This document shows positions 8,930 to 17,518 of a stretch of DNA of 64,000 nucleotides, piece after piece. Source of the DNA: CALLVY01 sp937899855. Its GTDB lineage: Bacteria; Bacteroidota; Bacteroidia; Chitinophagales; Saprospiraceae. A program made the position numbers and the translations under genes. Under the pieces are notes generated by a model. That model was not told the origin of the DNA and searched no databases. It saw only the letters and a list, made by a program, of their open reading frames with translations. The DNA lies in assembly GCA_039820405.1 (NCBI GenBank), contig JBCBQC010000024.1, positions 4,007-68,006 on the forward strand, written 5' to 3'. Position 1 is the stretch's first letter; the number at the start of each line of letters is the position of its first letter.

Positions 8930-9697
8930 ATGCAAATTCCCACGATCATTGTAGAAGACGAACTGCGTAATGCGCAGGCCCTCCAAAAAATGGTGGAGGA
9001 GGGCACGAGTGACATTCAAATTCTAGCGGTAGCCCCCACCCTCCACCGGGCCTACGAGCTGATCCGCCAAATTCGACCCCGCCTGGTTTTTCTCGACATC
9101 AAAATGCCCCACGGAACGGGCTTTGATCTGTTGGAGCGCCTTGGCAAGATCGACTTTGACATCATTTTTACCACCGCTTTTGACCATTACGCCATCCAGG
9201 CGATCAAGTTTTCCGCACTGGATTACTTGCTCAAACCCATCGACCGCGAAGAGCTGTACCGTGCCCTCGAAAAAGTTCGCCACAAGCAATTGCAAGCGGA
9301 TCGACAAAAGAACATCGAATTGCTGTTGGAGAGCCTGCGACAGTCGGTGGGGGGCCAATCGGTAACCCTCGAAAAACTAGCGCTGCCCACTCTCAAGGGT
9401 TACCGTTTTGTGGAGGTGCGGGACATCCTCTATTGCGAAGCCGACAGCACTTACTGTAAGGTCTATCTACGGGATCAGACCTTCTTGGTATCGCGCAACC
9501 TCAAGGAAATTGAAAAGCTGCTGCGGGACCATTCTTTCTTTCGCATTCACCGCTCCTACCTCATCAACCTCAACCACGCGACGGAGTACGTCAAGGGCGA
9601 TGGCGGTTTGGTTTTTCTATCAAATGGCGTACACCTGCCCGTCTCCCAGCGCCGCCGGGAGCTATTTGTCCGCCAGCTCTCCGGCCGCCTGGTCTGA
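8930..9697 (+). CDS. LytTR-family response regulator, partner of the upstream kinase
   Basis: 255 residues: an N-terminal receiver (about 1-120) with acidic pair E9/D10, phospho-acceptor D56 in VFLDIKMP and the conserved KP in LLKPID, then a C-terminal LytTR DNA-binding domain (about 145-250) with FFRIHRSYLINL. Phosphorylation by the kinase is expected to promote binding to direct-repeat sites upstream of target genes. The gene starts 3 bases after the kinase stop, so the pair is one operon. The following secreted-protein genes are plausible targets, but no LytTR-type direct repeat is obvious before them; an inverted repeat is there instead. Confidence 0.94.
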   Translation: MQIPTIIVEDELRNAQALQKMVEEGTSDIQILAVAPTLHRAYELIRQIRPRLVFLDIKMPHGTGFDLLERLGKIDFDIIFTTAFDHYAIQAIKFSALDYLLKPIDREELYRALEKVRHKQLQADRQKNIELLLESLRQSVGGQSVTLEKLALPTLKGYRFVEVRDILYCEADSTYCKVYLRDQTFLVSRNLKEIEKLLRDHSFFRIHRSYLINLNHATEYVKGDGGLVFLSNGVHLPVSQRRRELFVRQLSGRLV

Positions 9698-9783
9698 GGG
9701 CGTTTAAAAGCCCGGAGCGGGCGTTGGCGCTACGCGGGCCGCGTTGACGATTTCCCCCTTTGTGGGGCCTGCTTTTTCCGATA

Positions 9784-9821
9784 GTTTTGATGGGTAAGAA
9801 TCATTATTCACCCATCAAAAC
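9784..9821. repeat. Perfect 12-bp inverted repeat directly before the secreted six-cysteine protein gene
   Basis: GTTTTGATGGGT at 9784-9795 and its exact complement ACCCATCAAAAC at 9810-9821, separated by 14 bases, end 8 bases before the ATG at 9830. It is either a repressor or activator site, or an mRNA hairpin next to the start codon. There is no U-tract, so it is not a standard terminator. Confidence 0.6.
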
Positions 9822-9829
9822 ATTATTCT

Positions 9830-10321
9830 ATGAAAAAGACCTTGTACGCTGCGGGGCTGGTCCTGCTATTCCTCTGCGCCACGCTGGGCCAGAGCCAAGC
9901 CCAACAACTATTTAAGTTCCGCAACCATAGCAATTGTGACCTCAGCTTTATCGCCGTTGCCCAATACAACTGTACCCAAGCCTATACCCCCCTCAAGACC
10001 GTTCCGGCCGGTGGCTCGGTAGTCCTGGAAATGGACAACCCCGTGACCTGGGGAGGAGGTACCCTAACCAACAGCGACCTCTGGCAGTGGCACCGCAACA
10101 TTTCCTTCGTCACCGGCTTTACCCAGGGCGCCACCAACAGCCCCGCGTGTGACCTCACCGCCAACATCAACTCTTTCCGCCTGGCCCACAAGCCCACCTG
10201 CGGCGCCCTGGCCGGTCGCGACAACTGCGCCCGCGTAGTGGGCTCCGCCTGCGCCCCCTACCTCGAAGCTTTCTGGACCGAGGACGCCGGCAACAACGTC
10301 ATCTTTGTCGATGTCTATTGA
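9830..10321 (+). CDS. Secreted six-cysteine protein of unknown function
   Basis: 163 residues with a clear signal peptide (MKKTLYAAGLVLLFL..., cleavage near SQAQQ), leaving a mature domain of about 138 residues. The mature part has six cysteines (contexts NCDL, NCTQ, ACDL, TCGA, NCAR, ACAP), enough for three disulfides, and aromatic beta-rich stretches. I do not recognise the family. There is no T9SS C-terminal domain, so it is probably periplasmic or released by another route. It follows the kinase/regulator operon by 132 bases and precedes a T9SS cargo gene by 47 bases on the same strand. The perfect inverted repeat just upstream suggests dedicated control. Confidence 0.72.
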   Translation: MKKTLYAAGLVLLFLCATLGQSQAQQLFKFRNHSNCDLSFIAVAQYNCTQAYTPLKTVPAGGSVVLEMDNPVTWGGGTLTNSDLWQWHRNISFVTGFTQGATNSPACDLTANINSFRLAHKPTCGALAGRDNCARVVGSACAPYLEAFWTEDAGNNVIFVDVY

Positions 10322-10368
10322 GCTCCTTTTACCTTCTCATTTATTCATTCTCCCAAAAGAAAAATATC

Positions 10369-11949
10369 ATGCAATCTATATTCCGTAAATTTCTCTGGCT
10401 TTTGGCGCTTGGTGCCCTCAGCCACGTCTCGCTGGAGGCTCAAATTATTCCTCAGGTCTCCGAAACCTTCATCGATAATTCCACCGGGATCTCGCAGGTC
10501 GCTGTCGACGCCAGAACGATCAACGGCTGCGAACGCTCCGTGGTCGCTTGGGACGGGACCAACCCGGGGCTGGCTTGGGACGACCACTGTGGCAATGCTG
10601 GCCAACTTACCCTGCCTCCCGGTATCACCTACTTGGACGTCGCGATTTATGAAGGTGCCTTTTTTGATCACTTGGCCTTGGTCTTTATCATCGGTGGCGA
10701 TGTCTACGTCCGTGGCTACTCCTGGCAAGCCGGCAGCTACGTTCAGGTTCCGGGGTCGACCCACATCCTCTCGACGATGAACAATGCCCAGGATTGCCAA
10801 ATGGACAGCGATGATGCGGGCCGGGCCGTCATCACCTGGATGGAAATCAGCAACAACGTGGAGCGGGTCATCATGGCTCGCGCTTACAGTATGCTTTTCC
10901 TCTTTCCCAACGGACCGGAGTTTGACATCAGTACCAATGCGATTCCAGCGTACATGAGGAGTCCGGCCCCTCCCTTCACCAATGTCGCCCGCCCGGACGT
11001 GACGATTGCCACCTACGGACAGGCCTTCCCTCCGACGGTACATTTCAGCTACCTCGTATACGATCCAGACGGCAACACCCACCTCTTTTACCAGTACGAG
11101 GAATTCATAAATGTACTCAGCGGTACCCCCGCTTTCCCCTTCGTACTCCAACCTGCGCATACCGCTCCCCCACTGGTTAGCCTAGGGTATCCTCGTATTT
11201 CTGCCTTGACCACTGACAATACCTACTCCCTGGAAGGACAAGCCACCGTCGTCTTTGACGAACAGGATTTGACCAGTGGTGAAAGCCGGATTTATACCCT
11301 CAATGGGATGATCGGTGGAGCCATTCTGATCAATGTTTTTGGTGGAGAAGCCTGCACTAACCAAAATCCTTCCATTACCATGACGAGATGTGAGGAGTAC
11401 GTCGTAGCCTGGGAGTACGACGATCTTATTGGCTGTGGTTTACCGAATTTACCGGCCGGTACCGGAGCTGATCTGATTGGGTTGGCGCTGGATGATTTGG
11501 GTTTTCCGCTGGGTAGTGACTACCAAATTCTCAATACTTCGTTTGGAACGGGTGGCCAGTACGAATATGGTCCAAAATTGGCCGGTCGTTTTTCCCAACA
11601 GATGACTAGTGCTTATTTCGATAGCAACGAAGATGTTTACCGCAAGATTTCTCCTTGTTCGAGTAGTCTTCCTTTTTTCCGTACCGAGCGTCCGGCGGCT
11701 ACGGACCTCCGCCTGTTCCCCAATCCCGGAACGGAACAAGTACGCTTGGTACACGCTTGGGAGCAAGCAGTGGATACCCACATCGAAGTCGTGGACGTCA
11801 TGGGGCGGACTGTGGCTGCAGTTGACTTGGGCTTGACCGATCACGTGGACTGGACCTATCCCGCTGCGCATTTGGCGGAAGGCGTCTACTGGGTTCGCCT
11901 GCGGATGGGGGAGCGTCAGGAGGTACGCAAGTGGTTGAAAAAGGAGTAG
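10369..11949 (+). CDS. Secreted protein with type IX secretion (Por) C-terminal domain
   Basis: 526 residues: a signal peptide ending near SLEAQ, a long beta-rich central region with no recognised enzyme motif, and a C-terminal T9SS sorting domain from about residue 440, marked by LRLFPNPG, VVDVMGRTV and LAEGVYWVRL with a final basic KWLKKE. The domain directs passage through the type IX system and attachment or release at the cell surface. The central region has repeated phrases of the type VVAWE and ARPDVTIATYG, seen in some surface-repeat proteins. ATG at 10369 is chosen over an upstream TTG because the signal peptide starts there. A terminator follows at 12009-12038. Confidence 0.85.
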   Translation: MQSIFRKFLWLLALGALSHVSLEAQIIPQVSETFIDNSTGISQVAVDARTINGCERSVVAWDGTNPGLAWDDHCGNAGQLTLPPGITYLDVAIYEGAFFDHLALVFIIGGDVYVRGYSWQAGSYVQVPGSTHILSTMNNAQDCQMDSDDAGRAVITWMEISNNVERVIMARAYSMLFLFPNGPEFDISTNAIPAYMRSPAPPFTNVARPDVTIATYGQAFPPTVHFSYLVYDPDGNTHLFYQYEEFINVLSGTPAFPFVLQPAHTAPPLVSLGYPRISALTTDNTYSLEGQATVVFDEQDLTSGESRIYTLNGMIGGAILINVFGGEACTNQNPSITMTRCEEYVVAWEYDDLIGCGLPNLPAGTGADLIGLALDDLGFPLGSDYQILNTSFGTGGQYEYGPKLAGRFSQQMTSAYFDSNEDVYRKISPCSSSLPFFRTERPAATDLRLFPNPGTEQVRLVHAWEQAVDTHIEVVDVMGRTVAAVDLGLTDHVDWTYPAAHLAEGVYWVRLRMGERQEVRKWLKKE

Positions 11950-12008
11950 CGGATCCGCTTAGGGATGGGGCCCTGGCAAGATCAAACCTCGTAATTATTT
12001 AGCAATTG

Positions 12009-12038
12009 GAGGGAGGCGTCTAGGCGCTTCCCTCTTTT
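12009..12038 (+). terminator. Rho-independent terminator after the T9SS cargo gene
   Basis: A 10-bp stem with one G-U pair (12009-12018 with 12025-12034), 6-base loop, then TTTT. It lies 59 bases past the stop and 4 bases before the end of the convergent methyltransferase gene. Confidence 0.65.
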
Positions 12039-12042
12039 GGGT

Positions 12043-12753
12043 TTAGGCTTCCAGCAGAAAAATAGCCGGGCGTTTGTGGAGATTGGGGAGGGGGGCTTGG
12101 CGCCATTGGGCGATGCGTTGGCTGCGGATCCATTCGGTGCTCAAGGTCAGGTCGACGGCTAGGCCAAAGCGGGTTCGGGGCTGGAGGACCTGGCGGGCTG
12201 CTTCCAGCAGGCCTTGGTTGCGATAGGGGGTTTCGATAAAGATTTGGCACTGCTGAAGGCGGCTTGATTCCTGTTCCAGTTTTTTGAGTTCGCGGCGCAG
12301 GTCGGGCTTTTTGGGGGAGAGGTAGCCGTGAAAACAAAAGCGTTGGCCGTTCATACCCGAGGCCATGAGGGCGAGTAGGATGGAGGAGGGGCCGACGAGG
12401 GGAACGACGGTAATGCCCAGCTGGTGGGCCAGTTCGACGACCTGGGCGCCGGGGTCGGCCACGCCGGGGCAGCCCGCTTCCGAGAGCAGTCCGATGTCCT
12501 GCCCCGCTTCGGCCGCTTGGAGGTAGTGGCGCCATTCGGTGGGGGGCGTCCGCTTGTTGAGCTCGACTACGGTCAGCTCGCTGATGGCGTAGGGGGGCTG
12601 GCTGGCTTTGATGAAATGGCGCGCCGTCTTGGCACGCTCGGCGATGAAGTAGCGCAATTGATGGATGCGGTCCACTACGTATTGCGGAAGGACGCGAGCC
12701 CCGCCTTCTCCCAGTGGGCTGGGGATCAAATACAGCTTTCCTTTACTTGACAA
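12043..12753 (-). CDS. RsmI-like SAM-dependent methyltransferase (tetrapyrrole-methylase fold)
   Basis: 236 residues resembling RsmI, which 2'-O-methylates C1402 of 16S rRNA, but in a divergent form: the opening GKLYLIPSPLGEGG replaces the usual GTLYVVATPIGN, while GLLSEAGCPGVADPG and PLVGPSSILLALMASG are well conserved. It may be the true RsmI or a paralogue with another target. The only possible start is TTG at 12753 (a stop codon lies two codons upstream), which is supported by a perfect TAATTTTG box at 12777-12784. It is convergent with the T9SS cargo gene. Confidence 0.82.
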   Translation of the reverse strand: MSSKGKLYLIPSPLGEGGARVLPQYVVDRIHQLRYFIAERAKTARHFIKASQPPYAISELTVVELNKRTPPTEWRHYLQAAEAGQDIGLLSEAGCPGVADPGAQVVELAHQLGITVVPLVGPSSILLALMASGMNGQRFCFHGYLSPKKPDLRRELKKLEQESSRLQQCQIFIETPYRNQGLLEAARQVLQPRTRFGLAVDLTLSTEWIRSQRIAQWRQAPLPNLHKRPAIFLLEA

Positions 12754-12776
12754 AATTCAGTGGGTTTGAGTCGGAT

Positions 12777-12784
12777 CAAAATTA
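12777..12784 (-). promoter_or_regulatory. Putative -7 box TAATTTTG of the RsmI-like gene
   Basis: Exact TAnnTTTG match read leftward, 23 bases before the TTG start. It supports that unusual start codon. Confidence 0.45.
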
Positions 12785-12861
12785 CGAATAAGACCGCTTT
12801 ATCCCGTCATGTCCGCTGGCTTTTGTTATTTTTACTATAAGTTAGTACTACCCGTATTGTC

Positions 12862-13223
12862 ATGCCAGAATTTATCGAAGATCGCCATTATACCATTGAG
12901 GAGTACCTCGCTCTCGATGCCGTGGGGGAGGCTAAATCACGCCACCATCTCTCATCGTGGAGGTGCTCTCACCAAGCACCGAGGCTTATGATCGCGGCGA
13001 GAAATTTCACCGGTATTGCGCGCTTCCTTCGTTTTGTGAATATTTACTGGTCAATGCTCAAAGCCCGATCATTGACAGCCTCTATCGTGATCATTCCACC
13101 GCGGGAATCTGGTCCATGCGGACCATCATCGGACTTGACCAGCACCTGCCCATTTTTTCGCTGGATGCCCACATCCCACTGCGCGAAATTTACCACCAAA
13201 CCCGAGATTTGCGTCCCGTCTGA
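12862..13223 (+). pseudogene. Uma2-family (PD-(D/E)XK-like) gene remnant with internal deletion
   Basis: The first frame begins MPEFIEDRHYTIEEYLALDAVGEAKS, a normal Uma2 N-terminus. Right after it the reading shifts frame into LIVEVLSPSTEAYDRGEKF and runs to LREIYHQTRDLRPV, a normal Uma2 C-terminal third. The middle of the domain, including the first catalytic acidic residues, is missing, and the two parts are out of frame, so the product cannot be functional. The junction is near 12935-12950. Intact Uma2 proteins are about 190 residues; the remnant is about 120 codons. Uma2 genes are abundant in cyanobacteria and some Bacteroidota and have no firm function. Confidence 0.85.
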
Positions 13224-13279
13224 GCTGCTGCTCCCCTTCTTTTTCGTATCTTTACGAGCCATTTATTGACGCCATTACC

Positions 13280-14107
13280 ATGAGCGGTACCTACACCATC
13301 AAACTCACCCAATTCGAGGGGCCCTTTGACCTCTTGCTCTTCTTCATCGAACGGGATGAGTTGGACATTCACGATATTCCGATCGCCAAAATCACCGATG
13401 ACTTCCTGGCTTACATCCGGGAAATGGAGTCGATCAACGTGGATTTAGCCAGCGAATTTATTCTCGTAGCGGCCACCCTGATGCGCATCAAAGCCAAGCT
13501 GCTCATCCCCCGCAAACCCGTCGACGAGGACGGCAACGAAATCGACCCCCGGGAGGAGCTGGTACAACGGCTTCTGGAGTACAAACGCTACAAAAGCGTA
13601 CTCGATGAGCTACGCGACCTGGAGGCCAGCCGCGCCCTCCGCAACCACCGGGGCAACGTGGCCCGCGACCTCAAAGTTATCGCCAACAAAGCCCTGGTCG
13701 ATGTGGAACTGGAATCGCTGACCTTGTTCAAACTCATGCGCGCCTTTGAAAACGTGATGTCGCGGATGGAGGATCGCAAGAAAAAGACAGTCCACCGCGT
13801 CTTTCGTTACGAACACACGATTCAGGGACAGCAAGTTTTTATCCTTTCCAAGATCCGACGGGGCGAAAAGCGGGACTTCAAAAGTATTTTTGGAGCTTGC
13901 CAGACTCGCATGCACGCCATTATTACCTTCCTGGCCATGCTCGAACTGATCAATCTAGAACGCCTCCACTGTCTCCCCGGAGAAGGGATCAACAGCCTGT
14001 GGTTGAGCATCCCCGAGGAGGATACCCGTCCCGATGTGGATTATCCCGGTGAGGGCGATGATGAAGACCGTATCCCTTCCCCCCGGGGGACCGCCGAAGA
14101 GGAATGA
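13280..14107 (+). CDS. scpA: Segregation and condensation protein A
   Basis: 275 residues. ScpA is the kleisin subunit that bridges the SMC heads in the SMC-ScpAB condensin and helps chromosome segregation. The kleisin N-terminus is clear: IKLTQFEGPFDLLLFFIERDELDIHDIPIAKITDDFLAYI, followed by EFILVAATLMRIKAKLLIP. The C-terminal winged-helix part is around 200-250, and the last 25 residues are an acidic tail. scpB, often adjacent in other phyla, is absent from the window. A near-consensus box TATCTTTA is at 13257-13264. The 3' end overlaps the convergent DUF5682 gene by 67 bases. Confidence 0.93.
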   Translation: MSGTYTIKLTQFEGPFDLLLFFIERDELDIHDIPIAKITDDFLAYIREMESINVDLASEFILVAATLMRIKAKLLIPRKPVDEDGNEIDPREELVQRLLEYKRYKSVLDELRDLEASRALRNHRGNVARDLKVIANKALVDVELESLTLFKLMRAFENVMSRMEDRKKKTVHRVFRYEHTIQGQQVFILSKIRRGEKRDFKSIFGACQTRMHAIITFLAMLELINLERLHCLPGEGINSLWLSIPEEDTRPDVDYPGEGDDEDRIPSPRGTAEEE

Positions 14108-16392
14108 CCCAGCAACAACTGTACGACGGGAATGACCCCCTCTCCACGTTCGGCGTCGAAGCTCCGCTCCGCGTCGGGTGTTTCACTTACCCCCGATTCC
14201 CGCCGGGCCAGGGCGAGCATCTTGGCCCGTTCTGGACCCGAAAATTCCGCAAACGTTCGTCTGAGCAGAGGCAAAATATCCTGGAATACTTCCGCCGTTA
14301 AATCCGCTATCCACTCGTCGAGGATTTGCCACAGTCCGGGGTGATGAATCAGCAGCAGGCCGCTGCCGTGTAGAAAGCCTTCCACCCAGTGCGCGGCCCG
14401 ATCCGAATCGTTGCCCCGGGAAAGCGCAAAGTTCATGCGTTGTGCGGCGGTACCGGTGTCGATGAGGGCCTTGTCGAAGAGGATGCGGGTACTGGCACCG
14501 GTGAGCAGCGAATGGACCTGGTACATTTCGGAAAGTCGGTGCAACAACTGGTGCCATTGCGATTGGTGCTTGGGCTGTTCGAGCAAACTGATCGAGTGGT
14601 TGGTTTGGAGAATTTTATCGAACAGCTCCCGCGAGGCTGCTTCATCAAGGGAGAGGCTGGCGTTGGGGAGGGCGACGCAGATGCGTGGGACCATCAGATC
14701 GACCACCTTCTGTAGTGCGCTCAGTTCTACCCGTCGGCTCGATCCGTAACGCAGGGCGTTGATGAGGGGAGGAAGGGCATCCATCAGGTGGTAAACGTCT
14801 TTGGTGAGGGCCGAGACATCCTCGATTCGCCGGATCAACGGGCCAATAGTGGCACTCAGATTGGCATTGAGGGCCGCTTCGATTCGCTGGGTGAGTTGGG
14901 GGAGGTCGGAATACTGCTGGAGGTCATCCAGCAGGTAGGCACTGGCTGCTTTCTCCACCGTATTGCCCCAACGTCCCGCCTCGATGATGCTGATTGCAAA
15001 CCCCGGTTTCCACTGCAATTTCCAGTATTCCTTAAAACCACCCAGGTCCCGTTTGGAGCCTTTTTTGACCTTTCCCCAGGTGATGCGTAAAATGTTGAGC
15101 CGGTGCAGCAGGTGACTCTTGATGCGATCGGCCTCCTCCCGCAGGTCGATCCCCCCCCGGGGATTGCTGGCGTTGGCCTTGAGCCAGAGGGATTCACTGG
15201 TCTTGCGATACTTGGTCAAACGCGCACTCTTGATTTGTCGGTCCAGGTCCTGCTGGAGGGGAATGACGGGAACTTCGGGGGGGACCTTGCCCATGACGTC
15301 GCCCACGACGAGCTTTTGTTCGATGATCTGCAGCTGTTCCTGGTAGCCTTGGCAAAAAATCGTCATCGCCGCTTCATTCATTTCTTCAATGCCCGCTACT
15401 CGTAGGCCCCGTAGGCTGGCCAGGGTCTCGGCCAGTCGCACCGCTTCAATGACGTGGGCCGAAGAGCTGTCCAAGTCCTCTTTGCGAAACAGCCGAGCTA
15501 CCTTGGTCATCCAGCGGATGAGGACATCTTTGGGGCGGTGGAAGAGCAACTGGTACCAGGCTGGCGAGAGTACTCCGGCGGCGTAGCCACTCTGGGTAGA
15601 AAGCTGTTGGTAAGTCCAGGGGACCCAAGTTGCTTTGGTACTGGTCTTTTTAATGCCGCGGAGGATGGCCTTGTCGTGACTGGCTTTATAGCGGTCGAGA
15701 TACTGGAGTGCGGGACTGTGCCAGGCCCCACACACCACGGCAATTTTTTCAAAACCTTCTTTCTGAGCTTGGCGAATGACCTGGCGCATGTGTGCCTCCC
15801 GTTGTTGCTCCCGGGCTTCATCCTCCGATCCCTTGCTCTGCCGCAATGCGTCGATCATCTCGACAATGGTTGGGAAAATGGCTTCCGGGTTTTGTTGGGC
15901 TTCAAACATGACCTCCCACCAGCGTTCACTATCGGCATAGCCAGCCAGCTGGGCCAGGTAGCCGAAGGGGTCGCGGCTGACCCGCGCCTTCACCTCGGCG
16001 GGCAGTTCCGATTCGTCCTGCTCTGGCGTGGGCGGGAGGATGCGGAGTTGTGGATTGTCCTTTTCGAGGCGGTTGAGGGTAAAGGCGAGTCGTCGGGGCA
16101 GGTCCATAAACCGGACGGGGAGGTTCTTTTGGAGGGCAAAGGCCATGGCCTGCCACTCGGGGGAAAAGCTGGCGAAAGGATAATAGGCCGCTTCTTGTAA
16201 ATCCTTGGGATTGTACACCAGTAGGGCGACGGGAGGTTTGAGTCCTTCGTTGGCGACGAAGGGGATGAGTGCATCGCCATCGGGTGGGCCTTCAATCAGG
16301 ACGATGTCGGGGGCGAGGGCCCGAAGGCCTTGGAGCATACTCCTGGCCGACCCCGGGCCGTGGTGACGAATACCAAAGACGTGAACACTCAT
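14041..16392 (-). CDS. DUF5682 family protein (YehM-like), third gene of the MoxR operon
   Basis: 783 residues, cytoplasmic, no transmembrane segments. It begins SVHVFGIRHHGPGSARSML, the signature start of DUF5682, then IVLIEGPPDGDALIPF, and includes VVCGAWHSPAL near residue 220, reminiscent of TraB/EreA-like folds. Biochemical function is unknown. It starts 10 bases after the MoxR stop, so it is translated from the same mRNA. Its last 40 or so residues are low-complexity (Ser, Arg, Gly, with a repeated DAERSFDAERG) and run 67 bases into scpA on the other strand, as if the original stop was lost. In E. coli the comparable set is yehL-yehM-yehP; the VWA member is missing here. Confidence 0.85.
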   Translation of the reverse strand: MSVHVFGIRHHGPGSARSMLQGLRALAPDIVLIEGPPDGDALIPFVANEGLKPPVALLVYNPKDLQEAAYYPFASFSPEWQAMAFALQKNLPVRFMDLPRRLAFTLNRLEKDNPQLRILPPTPEQDESELPAEVKARVSRDPFGYLAQLAGYADSERWWEVMFEAQQNPEAIFPTIVEMIDALRQSKGSEDEAREQQREAHMRQVIRQAQKEGFEKIAVVCGAWHSPALQYLDRYKASHDKAILRGIKKTSTKATWVPWTYQQLSTQSGYAAGVLSPAWYQLLFHRPKDVLIRWMTKVARLFRKEDLDSSSAHVIEAVRLAETLASLRGLRVAGIEEMNEAAMTIFCQGYQEQLQIIEQKLVVGDVMGKVPPEVPVIPLQQDLDRQIKSARLTKYRKTSESLWLKANASNPRGGIDLREEADRIKSHLLHRLNILRITWGKVKKGSKRDLGGFKEYWKLQWKPGFAISIIEAGRWGNTVEKAASAYLLDDLQQYSDLPQLTQRIEAALNANLSATIGPLIRRIEDVSALTKDVYHLMDALPPLINALRYGSSRRVELSALQKVVDLMVPRICVALPNASLSLDEAASRELFDKILQTNHSISLLEQPKHQSQWHQLLHRLSEMYQVHSLLTGASTRILFDKALIDTGTAAQRMNFALSRGNDSDRAAHWVEGFLHGSGLLLIHHPGLWQILDEWIADLTAEVFQDILPLLRRTFAEFSGPERAKMLALARRESGVSETPDAERSFDAERGEGVIPVVQLLLGHSSSAVPRGEGIRSSSSPSPG

Positions 16393-16402
16393 ATTGCTTC
16401 GT

Positions 16403-17506
16403 TTAGTCCAGCATTTCCTTACAGGCGCGGTACAGGTCTTTCCATTCTTTGCGTTCTTTGGCTACCGTCTCCAGGTATTCCAACCAGATGGTCTTGTCCT
16501 GAACCGGGTCCTTGACGATGGCACCGGTAATGCCCGCGGCCAGGTCATTGGCGTGCAGCTTGCCATCGCCAAAGTGGGCCGCCAGGGCCTGGCCACTGTT
16601 GATTACGGAGATGGCTTCGGCGGTACTCAGGGTACTGCTCGGCGATTTGACCTTGGTCCGCCCATCTTCGGTCCGGCCGCTACGCAGTTCGCGGAAGATC
16701 GTCACCAAGCGTTGGATTTCCTGTACGGGCGCGACCTCTCCCGGCAATTCCAGGGCCCGCCCAATCTGCGCCACCCGGGTTTGGACAATCTTGACCTCTT
16801 CCTGGAGCGAAGCGGGTAAGGGCATGACCACGGTATTGAAACGGCGGCGCAGGGCGCTCGACAGGTCGTTGACCCCCTTGTCGCGATCGTTGGCCGTGGC
16901 GATGAGGTTAAAGCCGCGATTGGCCTGGACTTCCATTCCCAACTCGGGCACCGGCAGTAACTTTTCCGATAGTAGGGTAATCAGGGTGTCCTGAACGTCG
17001 GAAGGGACGCGGGTCAATTCTTCCACTCGCGCAATTTTGCCGTCGCGCATGGCCGTGAGGATGGGGCTGGGGACCAAGGCGGCTTCGCTGGGCCCTTCGG
17101 AGAGCAGTCGGGCGTAGTTCCAACCGTAGCGCATGGCTTCTTCGGTCATCCCCGCGGTGCCCTGCACCAGGAGGGTCGAGTCGCCCGCGATGGCGGCGGC
17201 CAGGTGTTCGGCCACCCAGGTTTTGGCGGTGCCGGGAATGCCAATTAGGAGGAGGGCGCGGTCGGTGACGAGCGTGGCTACCGCTACCTCGATCAGGCGG
17301 CGGTTGCCGTAATATTTGGGCTCGATGACGGTACCGTCCGCCAGCTTGCCCCCCATTAGGTAAGTAACCACGGCCCAGGGCGAGAGGCGCCAATTGGCGG
17401 GGCGGGCGTGTTCGTCATTGGCCGCCAGTATTTTCAGTTCCTCCGCGTAGGCTTCTTCCGCGTGAGGACGAAGTACTTTGGGGGCGGTCTTTTTTTTCTT
17501 AGCCAT
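16403..17506 (-). CDS. MoxR-type AAA+ ATPase (YehL-like)
   Basis: 367 residues. Walker A GIPGTAKT at 89-96, Walker B-like IARVEELTRVP, sensor 1 LIATAND and arginine finger region LRRRFNTV are all visible, so ATP hydrolysis is expected. The N-terminus is Lys-rich (MAKKKKTAPK). MoxR ATPases act as chaperones that remodel or load metal into partner proteins, usually with a VWA-domain partner. It sits between DUF5691 (12 bases upstream) and DUF5682 (10 bases downstream), the arrangement of the YehL subgroup. Confidence 0.92.
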   Translation of the reverse strand: MAKKKKTAPKVLRPHAEEAYAEELKILAANDEHARPANWRLSPWAVVTYLMGGKLADGTVIEPKYYGNRRLIEVAVATLVTDRALLLIGIPGTAKTWVAEHLAAAIAGDSTLLVQGTAGMTEEAMRYGWNYARLLSEGPSEAALVPSPILTAMRDGKIARVEELTRVPSDVQDTLITLLSEKLLPVPELGMEVQANRGFNLIATANDRDKGVNDLSSALRRRFNTVVMPLPASLQEEVKIVQTRVAQIGRALELPGEVAPVQEIQRLVTIFRELRSGRTEDGRTKVKSPSSTLSTAEAISVINSGQALAAHFGDGKLHANDLAAGITGAIVKDPVQDKTIWLEYLETVAKERKEWKDLYRACKEMLD

Positions 17507-17518
17507 AAGCTTGGGATA

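Noticed and set aside
9698..9783. Short GC stem-loops after the LytTR regulator as its terminator
   Set aside because: Stems of only 4-5 bp with poor U-tracts; not strong enough to call.
16403..17506. MoxR operon as a defence island
   Set aside because: No nuclease, toxin or mobile genes adjacent; flanked by housekeeping genes. The Uma2 remnant alone is not enough.
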